Source: Garcia nutans (lineage: Eukaryota; Streptophyta; Magnoliopsida; Malpighiales; Euphorbiaceae). From it: a DNA stretch of 64,000 nt. The DNA lies in NCBI GenBank assembly GCA_947685225.1, contig CANTUV010000024.1, positions 27,856,001-27,920,000 of the forward strand. Reading direction: 5' to 3'. Of the stretch, positions 46,529 to 58,428 are shown piece by piece. The notes under the pieces are model-generated. The model was not told the DNA's origin, made no database searches, and saw nothing but the letters and a program-made list of their open reading frames with translations. Numbering within the stretch: the first letter of the stretch is position 1; each line of letters opens with the position of its first letter. The translations under genes were made by a program, and so were the position numbers.

Positions 46529-47932
46529 ATCCCTTAACGCCGGGATTGGGTAACTCAAGTCTCTTCAAAGCCTAAAACAAATGTGATTATAAATAATCAC
46601 TAAGTGATGCACAAAACAAAATAAGGAAAAAAACTATCTAGGGCAAACTCTACACATGACACGCTTAACAACACGGGCATGTCAATGATCTTTCTCTAAA
46701 CCCACAACACAGAAGATATGACATGCTCAGAGACATGGGTGTGTCACTGCACATGTAAATACTCCAACAACACAGTAGCTATTACATGCTCAGTGACATG
46801 GGCATGTCACTGCACGTGTCAAAACTCCTCCAACACAGTAGCTATGACATGCTCAGTGACATGGGCGCGTCACTTCACGTGTCAATTATACCACAACACA
46901 GTAGCCATGACACGCTCAGTGACATGGGCGTGTCACTTCACATGTCAATACTACAACAACACAAAAGTTGTGACACGCTCAGTGACATAGGCATGTCACT
47001 GCTCCTATCTCCAACACTGAAAATTAGAACCATTGACACGCCCAAAAGAATGGCCGTGCCACCTGGCGTGTCAAGCCAAAAACCTGATATCGATAAAAAA
47101 ATGCCACATCCAACTATTATCTTTCATTAACCTTTTCGACTCCATACAAACTCAACCAAATCCATCATTATACCATATAATACTTGTGTAAACATCAAAA
47201 CAACTCAATTACAAGCAAAAATACATAACCACAACCAAGACTTCACAACTCAAAAGTCACACAATCCAAAACTCTTATTCTTTTCACCAAACTTAACCCT
47301 TTATTTTTTCAATCCAACCCCAAACTCATAGTTAACTAAACAAAAGAACTTCAAACATACCAAAATAAATCACAAACACATACCACATCAAACACCCAAT
47401 TCACACAAATACAACTTCCAAAGAAAATCAAAGACACAAGTTGAAAACTTACCAAATATGAAGAAAATCCTTAAAATTCCAACTTGAACACTTGGAATCC
47501 TTCAATTATTTGAGTTAGCAAGAAGCAAAATCTCTCTTTCCTTTGATGGAGAAGATGGCCCGCTTAATAGAGAAAGAAGAGGAAGAAGATAGTCATCAAC
47601 AACTCAAACCAACCACTTTTCTTTTAACCACACACTTTTCCCTCTTTTAATCTCCACCAAACATATATATTATTATTATATAATTAATATCTAATATGTC
47701 ATCTTCCACTATCATTAATTAATATTTACATAATTAAAATATCTTTTGACCTAATTAAGATATTGACTTGTACATAACAAGTATATCTTCATATATACAA
47801 CATATACACACTTCCATTTTTCCTTTCTTCTTTCTTTTCACTTAATCATATATATATATATATATATTCTTTTAAATTATTTAATTAATTTTCAAAATTC
47901 ATATTTTTATTTCAAAATTTTGGGATATTACA
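46529..47932 (-). repeat. Element B 3' LTR, 5' half (cut by T)
   Basis: It aligns with 54017-55424, with roughly 7% difference by eye in the sampled start. On the minus strand it starts TGTAATATCCC at 47932. It breaks at 46529 exactly where the T LTR begins. The missing half, equivalent to 52741-54016, should lie on the far left side of T, outside the window. Confidence 0.85.
46655..47060 (-). repeat. ACACG-core tandem palindromes in the B 3' LTR
   Basis: Five to six units of about 63-68 bp each contain GACACGCTCAGTGACATGGG, a GGCGTGTCAC word and CACGTGTC. CACGTGTC occurs at 46813-46820 and 46876-46883 and is an ABA-response-element-like core. The array is also in the other LTR at 54140-54510. 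Confidence 0.75.
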
Positions 47933-47946
47933 ATTCTCCCCCTCTA
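47933..47946 (-). other. Element B polypurine tract
   Basis: On the minus strand it reads TAGAGGGGGAGAAT, directly before the LTR start. It is the same as in C and D. Confidence 0.8.
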
Positions 47947-47968
47947 CAAATAAATTTCGTCCTCAAAA

Positions 47969-50900
47969 TTACCTGCTTTCAAGTCTAAAACAACTGGGAT
48001 ACTGATTATGCATTATCTGCTCACTCTCCCATGTTACCTCTTCCCTAGCATGATTCTTCCAAAGAACCTTCACAAGTGGCACCTTCTTATTCCTCAAATC
48101 CTTCACTTCACATGCCAAAATTGCCACTGGTTCTTCTTCATAAGTCAAATCTGGACTCCCCTCAATGGACTCTACTGACAAAATATGAGATGGGTCTGAC
48201 CTGTACCTCTGAAAAATAGAGACATGGAAGACATTGTGAATTTGATCTAATTCAGGTTGTAAAGCTAGTCGATAGACCACTAGTCCAACTCTCTCCAGTA
48301 CCTCATAAGGTCCTATGAAATGAGGGCTCAACTTCCCTTTACGACCAAATCTCAAAATTTTCTTCCAAGGAGACACTTTCAAAAATACTTTATCTCCCAC
48401 ACTGAACTCTATGTCTCTTCTTTTTAAATCTGAATATGATTTCTGTCGATCTAAGGATGCTTTTAGACAATTCCTAACCACCTTTACTTTCTCCTCTATT
48501 TCCCTAATCAAATCAGGACCAATCAACTTACCTTTTCCGACCTCATCCCAACATAGAGGTGTCCTTCATCTCCTACCATACAATGCCTCATAAGGTGCCA
48601 TTCTAATACTGGATTGATGGCTGTTGTTATAGGAAAACTCAATCAATGGCAAAAATCTATCCCAGCTCCCAGAGAAATCAATGATACAGCTCCTCAACAT
48701 GTCCTCTAAAATCTGTATCACTCTCTCTTACTGCCCATCTGACTGAGGATGAAAAGCAGTGCTAAAATGCAACTGAGAACCCAAAGCATCATGCAAACTC
48801 TTCCAAAACCTCAAAGTGAATCGGGGATCTCGATCATATACCAAAGAAACTGGAACTCCATACAACCTCACTATTTCACTGATATATAGCTCAGCCAACC
48901 TCTTAAGAGAATAATCCATCCGAACTGGAATGAAATGAGTTATCTTCATCATCCGATCAACAACCACCCAGATTGCATCATGCTTCTTCTAAGTCAAAGG
49001 CAAACCAGTCACAAAATCCATCGTTACTCGCTCCCATTTCCATTCTGGCACTGATATTGGCTGAAGTAATCCCAAAGGAACTTGGTGTTCAACCTTCACT
49101 CTCTGGCTAGTGAGACATCTTGATACAAATTTTGCTATGTCCCTCTTCATACCTGACCACCAATAATATTGTTTTAAATCCTGATACATCTTAGTACTCC
49201 CAGGGTGCATAGCATAAGTTGACTGATGTGCTTCCTCTAAAATTATCTTTTTCAGTCTTGCATCATCAGGAACACACAACCTATCCCTGTACCACAAACT
49301 GCCATCACTTCTCACATGGAAGTCTCGACTCTCCCCCCTTTTGGCAATCCAATAAAGCTTTCTGGATTTTCTCATTTGCCAACTGAGTCTCCCTAATATG
49401 ATCCAATAACACCAGCCTCAATTGTAATTGAGCCATTAATGCACCATCATCACATGACTTAAATCTGGCATGCAACGCTCTTAACTTAATAAGCAACAAG
49501 AGCGAATAACCAGTCAAACCTACCAAAGACTTTCGACTCAAGGCATCAGCAGCAACATTTGCCTTACTAGGATGATAATCAATTAAACAGTCATAGTCTT
49601 TAATCAATTCTAACCACCGTCTCTGCCGAAGATTCAACTCTCTCTGTACACCCAGATATTTCAAACTTTTATGATCCGTATAAATGAAACATTTCTCCTC
49701 ATACAAGTAATATTGCCAAATCTTCAAAGCAAAAGCTATAGCTACTAACTCCAAATCATGCGTCGGGTAATTCAGTTCATGCGGCTTCAACTGTCAAGAG
49801 GCATAAGCAATGACTCTACCCTCCTGCATCAAAACACAACCTAAACCATTATGTGAAGCATCACTGTATATCACATATTGTTTACCTTCCATAGGCATGG
49901 TAAGGACAGAAGCCTGAGTCAACATCTCCTTCAGCTGCTCAAAGGCTCACCTGACGCCGATCTGTCCACATGAATCTAACTCCTTTTCGAAGTAATCTGG
50001 TGAGTGGAGTAGCTATCATAGAAAAACCTTTCACAGACCGTCGATAATAGCCTACCAAACCCAAAAAACTTCTAACCTCTGTCACAGTCTTCGGTGGACT
50101 GCAATTCAAAATAGCCTCAACCTTACTTGGATCAACACTAATACCTTGTGCTGAAACCACATGACCAAGAAAAGTTGCTTGATCAAGCCAAAACTCACAT
50201 TTAGACAGCTTAGCATACAACTGGTTCTCTCTTAGAGTCTGCAATACAATCCGAAAATGCTTGTCATTATATTCCTCACTACGTGAATACACCAAAATAT
50301 CATCAATAAAAACCACCATAAATTGATCTAGATAGGGTCTGAATACCCTGTTCATCAAATCCATAAATGCTGCTGGTGCATTAGTCAATTCAAAAGGCAT
50401 CACCAAGAACTTATAATGGCCATACCTTGTAAGGAAAGCTGTCTTGGGTATATCTTCATCTCTAACTCTCAACTGATGGTACCCTGATCTCAAATCAATC
50501 TTAAAGAAAACTGTTGCTCCTTTCAACTAATCAAAGAGATCATCTATTCAACTACCAATAATCAATGCACAAACTTAAGGTGCCATCCTTCTTCTTCACA
50601 AACAAAATGGGCACTCCCCACGGAGACAAACTAAGGTGAACGAACCCTTTATCCAATAATTCCTGCAACTGCACCTTAAACTCTCTCAACTCAGCAGGTG
50701 CCATACGATAAGGAGTAATAGAGATAGGAGTGGTACCAGGCAATAAATTGATACCAAACTTAACCTCTCTCTTAGGGGGTATCCTTGGCAACTCCTCAGG
50801 AAAAATATCAGAAAATTCAGCAACTGTGGATATACTGTCAAGCTGGGAACCCACTACTCTAGTATCTATAACATGAGCAAGATAAGCCTCACATCCTTTC

Positions 50901-52569
50901 CAAATCATCCTCCTAGCTATAACAGCTGAAACAAACATGGATGAAAGATGTCTCTGCTTACTAGATACCATCACATTCCTACCATCATAGGTTCTCAGGG
51001 TAACACACTTTTGCTGACAATCTACCACGACCCATGTTTAGATAACCAATCCATGCCTAAAATTAAATCATACTCCTTGAAAGGCATCTCAATCAAGTCA
51101 CCAAGGAAATCCTCATCTTGAACTACAACCAGACTATAACGATGTACTTTGCTAACTAAAAAACTATGCCCTAAAGGATTTGTCACCAAAACATCAAATC
51201 CTAGGGACTCTGAATGCAATTCAGTCACAGGCATGATGGATGCACTAATGTATGAATGAGTAAATCCAGGATCTATCAAAGCAATAACTGAAGTACCAAA
51301 TAAAGAGAAAGTACCAACAATAACGGCTGAAGCATCCGGCTGCCTCTGCATCACATAAACTCACTGAGACGGCCCTGCCTCATCTGGTCTACTACCTCTG
51401 GTTATAGAACCTCTTCTCTGACTAGACCATGTCTGACCTCCTCTGCTAGAACCTTTGCTTCCAAGACCCCCTCTAACACTAGGTTGAGAAGCTGCCATAT
51501 CAGTCTGTCTATCCTCTGGTGGCTCAGGGCAATCTCTGATGAAATGATCTAGTGACCCATATCTATAACACACTGTCGGTCCACCTGTCTTCCAGCAAGC
51601 ACCCCCATGTGCCCTACCACAATGGACACAGGTAAATGAAACTGGCCTCTGAACTACTGGAGTTAGAGCACTAGCCACAAAAATTATAGGTCTCAATCTC
51701 TACATCTGCTGCTGTACCGACCTACCAGACTGCCTCTGACTCCTACTGAACCTAGGAAAATATCCTCCTCGGCCTCTCTTTGCATATGAAGACCCTACCT
51801 CACTCTGAGGTCCCCTAGCTCTGGTCTCCTCATCTCTAGTAGCTACTGCAATACCCTATGCTCTCTCAATACTCCTGGCAGCTGCAACCAACTAGGAAAA
51901 ATCCTAATACCGGGAGCCTGCGATAATGCACATGATAGAGGGTCTCAACCCCTCCTCAAATCTCTTACACCGGTCTATCTCATCCGAAATAATCCCGCCA
52001 GCATACTGACTCAACCGGGTAAACTCTATCTCATACTCCAACATAGTCCTAGTATCCTGCTTCAAACTTAAAAACTCTATCTTCTTAGCATCTTTATACT
52101 TCCTCAGAATATACTTCTGCTCGAACTCTCATAGAAAATCATCATAGGTCAAGGTTGGTGGGTCATCTAGGGCATGTGGAACCATCTTCCACCAATCATA
52201 CGCATCTCTCTACAAAAGAGATCTAGAATAATCAAACTTTTCTTCTGGAGTAGCCTGAAGCTGGATAAACACTCTCTGGACTCTATCTAGCCACTGCTCA
52301 TCTACAGCAGGGTCTATAGTACCCATAAAGTCCTCAGCTCCAAACTTCCTCAATTTATCATATTGCCTCGTCAGTACTTGTGGCTGCAGCTGCTGAACTA
52401 GAGCCTGCCTCAACAACTCCACCATATATCATACCCAGCCCGGCGAAATCTCATCAACTGCTGGTCTCTCTAGCATAAGAGTAGGTGCCCCTCTAGCTCC
52501 ATCTCTACCCTCAACAGGAGCTACACTCTCAGCACTACCCTCAATAGACTAACGTGTCTGAGATGCCAT
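47969..52569 (-). pseudogene. gag-pol: Element B gag-pol, degraded Tekay-type chromovirus
   Basis: The ATG is at 52569, with a stop seven codons later. Gag remnants at 52210-52425 (RQYDKLRKFGAEDFMG) are followed by a zinc knuckle at about 51545 in which one cysteine has become tyrosine (CYRYGSLDHFIRDC). Protease (LIDPGFTHSYIS) has Gly-Ser changed to Gly-Phe. RT (VFIDDILVYSRSEE), RNase H (YTDHKSLKYLGVQ), integrase (HPGSTKMYQDL; VYDRDPRF) and the chromo-type tail (VPLVKVLWKNHAREEVTWE) follow, down to the stop at 47969. There are at least four frame changes and several stops. It is more decayed than C, in keeping with its being the host of the nest. Confidence 0.88.
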
Positions 52570-52720
52570 AACTACCTATATCTACAAACACAGCAGAAAT
52601 TGCTACATCAGAGATCAGAAACTGCCAATGCCAATGCATGTATCATATTTAAAAACCATTTTTAAAAAATCTCAATTTTCTTTCTTTTACAATCCACCTA
52701 GGTTAAGAACCTCAAACCTA

Positions 52721-52733
52721 GGCTCTGATATCA
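52721..52733 (-). other. Element B primer binding site (mutated)
   Basis: On the minus strand it reads TGATATCAGAGCC, one change from the consensus TGGTATCAGAGCC. Confidence 0.75.
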
Positions 52734-52740
52734 AAACAAA

Positions 52741-55424
52741 TGTAACACCCTTATACCCAATATACATACATTACATACTCCTAACATATGTAATATACGA
52801 ATATAAGATACAAGAATGCCACAACCCGTATTAAACAATCAAATCTTCACTTATAAAATTTGTATAACTTAAAACATTTAACCAATCTCATATAAATAGT
52901 AAATGAAATATTATTTGCTATAATGCATATATACTTTCAATACCAAAGGTTTATCCAAAACATTTTTGATAGATTGCGGAAGCGAAATATACATATTTAT
53001 AAACATCAAAGTCAATATATACAAAAGTATAAAATATATACATGCTGGCAGTTAGTCTCTGATCTTGATGTCCAAAAATCAACTTTACCCTCAAAAATCT
53101 AAAGCCTAGACTCGACTCAGTCTAGCTGAACTCTCTGACTCAACCGAATCTACCCTATCACCTGTGCGATGAATCACATGCGCGCTAAGCCAAAGCTTAG
53201 TGGTACAAACTTTGATAACAATATAATTCAAATGCAATGCCAATGCACAACACATAAGGATATCATATCTCATAACATTATATTTCATTAGATTGCTCAA
53301 TTGTTCCACAATTTATAATGCACATTAGAGTAAACACAAGCATGGGCCCAAAATGATCTAATATGCCATAAAATTCCAGAGTTACTGCTTTGGTCCAAGA
53401 TAACAACATTTGTCTAGCCCGTAGGTGAATCATAATCACAATGAGGATTACCTCATATGTAACATCTCAACTAGGCTTCAAGGACTAGGCCTAGCCCAGC
53501 TTCAAGGGTCTACTACGTCATGTAACACCCAACTAGGCATCAAGGACCAAGCCTAACCCAGCTTTAAGGGATTGTTACATCATAAGCATGCCGCCAAACC
53601 AAAACTCTAAAAATTGAATAACATACTAAGCACACAATTATTTTATAATTCCATTATCAAATTCTTTCTCATTTTCTCATGATCAAACTGGGCACAATGC
53701 CTTAAATATCTCATTATATCAATATAGCCATTACCAAAGGCTTTACATACCATCTTTAAAGTGCACATATCAATTTGCACTATCCATACGTTTTGAATCA
53801 TTATCATATTTTGAACATAGCTCACACTATCCATAATGCATTTGTTACATTATACAAATCATAGCATATTACTCATGCACCTACAATGTAGTAGAGAACT
53901 TAACACATTTTCCTACCAAATGGGTTAAGTCTCAATGTCATGTAAATATAAACAATTATTCAAAGTTTGTACTTACCTCTAAAAGCAACAACACCACTGT
54001 CAATCTCCACTTCCAAGATATCCCTCAACACTGGGATTGGATAACTCAAGTCTCTTCAAAGCCTAAACCAAATGTGATTATAAATAATCACTAAGTGATA
54101 CACAAAAGAAAATAAGGAAAAGAACTATCTAGAGCAAACTCTACACATGACACGCTCAACAACACGGGCGTGTCCATGACCGTGCCCTAAACCCACAACG
54201 TAAAAGATATGACATGCTCAGAGACATGGGCATGTCATTGCACGTGTAAATACTCCAACAACATAGTAGCTATGACATGCTCAGTGACATGGGCATGTCA
54301 CTGCATGTGTCAAAACTCCTCCAACACAGTAGCTATGACACATTCAGTAACATGTGCGTGTCACTTCACGTGTCAATTCTACCACAACACAGTAGCTATG
54401 ACACGCTCAGTGACATGGGTGTGTCACTTCACGTGTCAATACTACAATAACACAGAAGCTGTGACACGCTCAGTGAGATGGCTTGTCATTGCTCATGTCA
54501 CCAACACTAAAAAATATAACCATCAACAAGCCCAAAGGAATGGCCCTGCCACCAGGCATGTCAGGCCAAAAACCTGATATCGACACAAAAATGCCACATC
54601 CAACTATTATCTTTCATTAACATTTTCAACTCCATACAAACTCAACCAAATCCATCATTATACCACATAATACTTGTGTAAACATCAAAACAACTCAATT
54701 ACAAGCAAAAATACACAACCAAAACCAAGACTGCACAACTCAAAAGTCACACAATCCAAAACTCTTATTCTTGTCACCAAAATTAACCCTTTTTCTTCAA
54801 TACAACCCCCAAACACATAGTTAACTAAACAAAAGAACTTCAAACATACTAAAATCAACCATAAACACATACCACATCAAACATCCAATTCACACAAATA
54901 CAACTTCCAATGTAAATCAAAGAAACAATTTGGAAACTTACTAAATATGAAGAAAATCCTTAAAATTCCAACTTGAACACTTAGAATCCATCAATTATTT
55001 GAGTTAGCAAGAAGAAAAATCTCTCTTTCCTTTGATGGAGAAGATGGCCAGCTTAATGGAGGAAGAAGAGAGGAAGAAGATAGTCATCAATAACTCAAAC
55101 CAACCACTTCTCTTTTAACCACACACTTTTCCCTCTTTTAATCTCCACCAAGCATATATATTCTTATTATATAATTAATATCTAATATGTCATCTTCCAC
55201 TATCATTAATTAATATTTACATAATTAAAATATCTTTTGACCTAATTAAGATATTTACTTGTATATAACAAGTATATCTTCATATATACAACATATACAC
55301 ACTTCCCTTTTTCCTTTCTTCTTTCTTTTCACTTAATCATATATATATATATATATTTTCTTTTAAATCATTTAATTAATTTTCAAAAATTAATATTTTT
55401 ATTTTAAAATTTTGGGATATTACA
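52741..55424 (-). repeat. LTR shared by elements B (as 5' LTR) and D (as 3' LTR)
   Basis: 2684 bp. On the minus strand it starts TGTAATATCCC after the D polypurine tract and ends GGTGTTACA before the B PBS. A palindrome array lies at 54140-54510, and direct repeats with CAACTAGGC and TCAAGGAC words at about 53465-53570. A single LTR serving two internal regions in the same orientation is the usual product of unequal recombination between LTRs of tandem or nested elements. Confidence 0.85.
54140..54510 (-). repeat. ACACG-core tandem palindromes in the shared B/D LTR
   Basis: Homologous to 46655-47060, with CACGTGTC words at 54367-54374 and 54430-54437. Individual units have decayed differently in the two arrays, for example CACGCTC changed to CATGCTC. 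Confidence 0.75.
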
Positions 55425-57025
55425 ATTCTCCCCCTCTACAAATAAATTTCATTCTCAAAATTACCTGCTCTCAAGTCTGGAACAATCGGGGATATTGATT
55501 ATGCATCATCTACTCACTCTCCTGTGTTGCCTCTTCCCTAACATGATTCTTCCAAAGAACCTTCACAAGTGGCACCTTCTTATTACTCAACTCCTTCACT
55601 TCAAGTGCAAAAATTGCCACTGGTTCTTCTTCATAAGTCAGATCTGGACTCACCTCAATGGACTCCATTGACAAAATATGAGATGGGTCTGACCTGTACC
55701 TCTGAAGCATAGAGACATGGAAGACATTGTGAATTCGATCTAATTCGGGTGGTAAACCTAGTAAATAGGCCACTGGTCCAACTCTCTCCAGTGCCTCATA
55801 AGATCCTATGAAATGAGGACTCAACTTTCCTTTACGACCAAATCTCAAAATTTTCTTCCAAGGAGACACTTTCAAAAATACTTTATCTCCCACACTGAAC
55901 TCTATGTCTCTTCTTTTTAAATATGAATATGATTTCTATCAATCTGAGGCTGCTTTCAGACAATTCCTAATCACCTTTACTTTCTCTTTTGTTTCCCTAA
56001 TCAAATCAGGACCATTCAACTTGCCTTCTCCAACCTCATCCCAACATAGAGGTGTCCTGCATCTCCTACCATACAATGCCTCATAAGGTGCCATTCTAAT
56101 ACCGGATTGATGACTGTTGTTATAGGCAAACTCAATCAATGGCAAAAATCTATCCCAACTCCCAGAGAAATCGATGATACAGCTCCTTAACATGTCTTCT
56201 AAAATCTGTATCACTCTCTCTAACTGCCCATCTGACTAAGGATGGAAAGCAGTGCTAAAATGCAACCGAGAACCTAAAGCATCATTCAAACTCTTCAAAA
56301 ACCTAGAACTGAATTGAGGATCTCGATTAGATACCAAAGAAATAGGAACTCCATGCAACCTCACTATTTCACTGATATACAGCTCAGCCAACCTCTCAAG
56401 AGAATAATCCATCAAAACTAGAAGGAAATGAGATGCCTTCATCATTCAATCAATAATCACCCAGATTGCATCATGCTTCTTCTGAGTCAAAGGCAAACTA
56501 GTCACAAAATCCTTCGTTACTCACTCCCATTTCCATTCTAGCACTGATATTGGCTGAAGTTGTCCCGAAGGAACTTGGTTTTCAGCCTTCACTCTCTGGC
56601 AAGTGAGACATCTGAATACAAATTTTGCTATGTCCCTCTTCACACCTGACCACCAATAATATTGTTTCAAATCTTGATACATCTTAGTACTCCCAGGGTG
56701 CATAGTATAAGTTGACTGATGTGCTTCCTCCAAAATTATCTTTTTCAGTCTTGCATCATCAGGAACACACAACCTATCCCTGTACCACAAACTTCCATCA
56801 CTTCTCACATGGAAGTCTCGACTCTCCCCCTTTTGGCAATCCAATACAGCTTTCTGGATTTTCTCATCTGCCAATTGAGTCTCCCTAATCTGATCCAATA
56901 ACACCGGCCTCAATTGCAATTGAGCCATTAATGCAACATCATCACATGACTCAAATCTGGCACGCAATGCTCTCAACTCAACAAGCAACAAGAGCGAAAT
57001 AAGCAATCAAATCTTCCAAAGATGT
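55425..57025 (-). pseudogene. pol: Element D pol fragment: integrase and chromo-type tail with PPT
   Basis: It is homologous to B 47933-49540. A single reading frame is kept from 57006 to 55510 but is broken by stops near 56520, 56447, 56233, 55937/55934 and 55509. It has the integrase zinc finger (HPGSTKMYQDL; CLTCQRVK), parts of the DDE core (VSNRDPQFSSRF) and the tail VPLVKVLWKNHVREEAT. The PPT is at 55425-55438. Similarity to B ends at about 57025, where unrelated sequence begins, so gag, PR, RT and most of RNase H are missing. Confidence 0.85.
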
Positions 57026-57605
57026 CAAGCAATGGACTTCTAACCAACTTCCTCGAAGAATTTATCTTGAATTCATAAAATCCAACCGGGGTTTCAGCAA
57101 AAATCATGGGTAGAGGTGAGAATCCTCCTTCCATTTGGTGCACGATATTGAGTACTCATGGATTGATGCCACTGTCAGAAGAAACAAGAAGGAACTGACC
57201 AGGCAAGCACAAGCAAAACGTGAGTCCCCACGCTTTAGTAGGACCCAAATGGGAAATGTAAAAATCGATCACTGTACTAAGTAAGATTTTCTCACCTCTG
57301 GTCAATTGCAGAACTTCAGATTTTAGGAGTTGAAACAGCATTTGCATCTTTTGATAAGTCTTTGAAATCAATACATGTAATTCCATTGGATGATTGCTTG
57401 AGTATTCGAGAATGGCTTCAAATTCTTCGATCATATAACATACTTCAAAATCATTTATCTTGAAAATCCTAGTTTTCACATCCCAAAAGGAAGCTATGGG
57501 ATTTAAGAAGGAATGGTCCAACATGACATTTTGAAAGCACTTTAAAACATTAAGTTGAGACCATGATATTTGTTCCCAAAGCCTAGATGCTCTTAAATAA
57601 ATTCT
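57026..57605 (-). pseudogene. DUF7745-like protein fragment of Tat/Ogre-associated type
   Basis: The minus-strand frame is open from 57605 (after TAA 57606-57608) to the junction at 57026 apart from one TGA at 57156-57158. The first ATG is at 57524. Motifs are FLNPIASFWDVKTRIFKIND, EVCYMIEEFEAIL and, after the TGA, a proline-glycine segment MIFAETPVGFYEF and RSPLL. Their order resembles the plant protein family often carried as an extra ORF by Tat/Ogre elements and annotated as DUF7745. The assignment is from memory of family motifs, not a search. The C-terminal part is cut off by the junction with element D. No LTR belonging to it is visible. Confidence 0.5.
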
Positions 57606-58038
57606 TTATTTTCCTTAAATTTGCTTCAGTCATCATTAAGGTTGTGAGAGAGTTAAAATTGCTTTAAATTTACCCAAGTGTTACTGCTCTAATTATGGAT
57701 GAAAAAAGGGTGATTTATTGATTTATATAGCAGAAGGCTGAAGACCGATTAGTTTAGGGCAAAGATATCCATGTCGAATTAGGTTTGGAGTTAGAGACAC
57801 TGAATTCGTTATGATGTTGGAAATTGTTAAACCAAATATGTGTTGTTCTTGTAATTTGTATTAGATTTTAATTCATGTTGAAAGAATTAGACGTGGTACC
57901 AAACCTCTGTATATATATATTTATATATATGTATAAAAGGTCAAAGTTAAAAAAAATGTCAAAAAAAGAAATTGAAAATCCAAATATTATATTTTATTAT
58001 GTATATTGAATTTACTATAAGCTTTTATTATGTGTACA
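57606..58038 (-). promoter_or_regulatory. Upstream region of the DUF7745-like fragment with TATA-like box
   Basis: On the minus strand TATATAAAT lies at 57721-57729, about 115 nt before the open frame and 200 nt before its first ATG. The rest is AT-rich with TA repeats near 57912-57930. There is no polypurine tract next to the E LTR at 58038, so this is probably not the tail of a plus-strand Tat element. Confidence 0.35.
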
Positions 58039-58420
58039 TGTAGACTCTTAATTTTTGACTCGGTCCGGTCTTATATATTTTAATTAGTCCAAAAAAATTT
58101 TGTATTGTCCAATATATTTTAATTAGTCTAAAATAATTTTTGTTATCTTAATTAAATAATATTTGGTTTAGTATCTAATTTTTATTAATAAAAATAATAA
58201 AAAATTAAAAAATTAAAAAAAAATAGCGTGGGCGAAATGGCCCACGGGCCAATTCGCTGGTAGCTTTTTAGCCAGCGCAATTTTTCCGCAGCAGTTTTTT
58301 TTCGCCAGCGAAATTTTTCTAACGCAAATTTTTCGAAGCCTAATACAATTAGGTTTCGGTTTCCTTTTTTTAATGAATGTTATATTTTGTGAATAACTAG
58401 AATTAACCATAGAAATCTTC

Positions 58421-58428
58421 TATAAATA
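58421..58428 (+). promoter_or_regulatory. TATA box of the E LTR
   Basis: TATAAATA lies in the same LTR position as the T boxes at 38259-38266 and 46081-46088 (minus). Confidence 0.6.

Noticed and set aside
46718..46990. Cys/His-rich repeat ORF (CHCTC, VTWACH) resembling zinc-finger repeats, also 54209-54577
   Set aside because: Translation of the ACACG palindrome repeats in the LTR; cysteine spacing follows DNA unit length, with no conserved fold.
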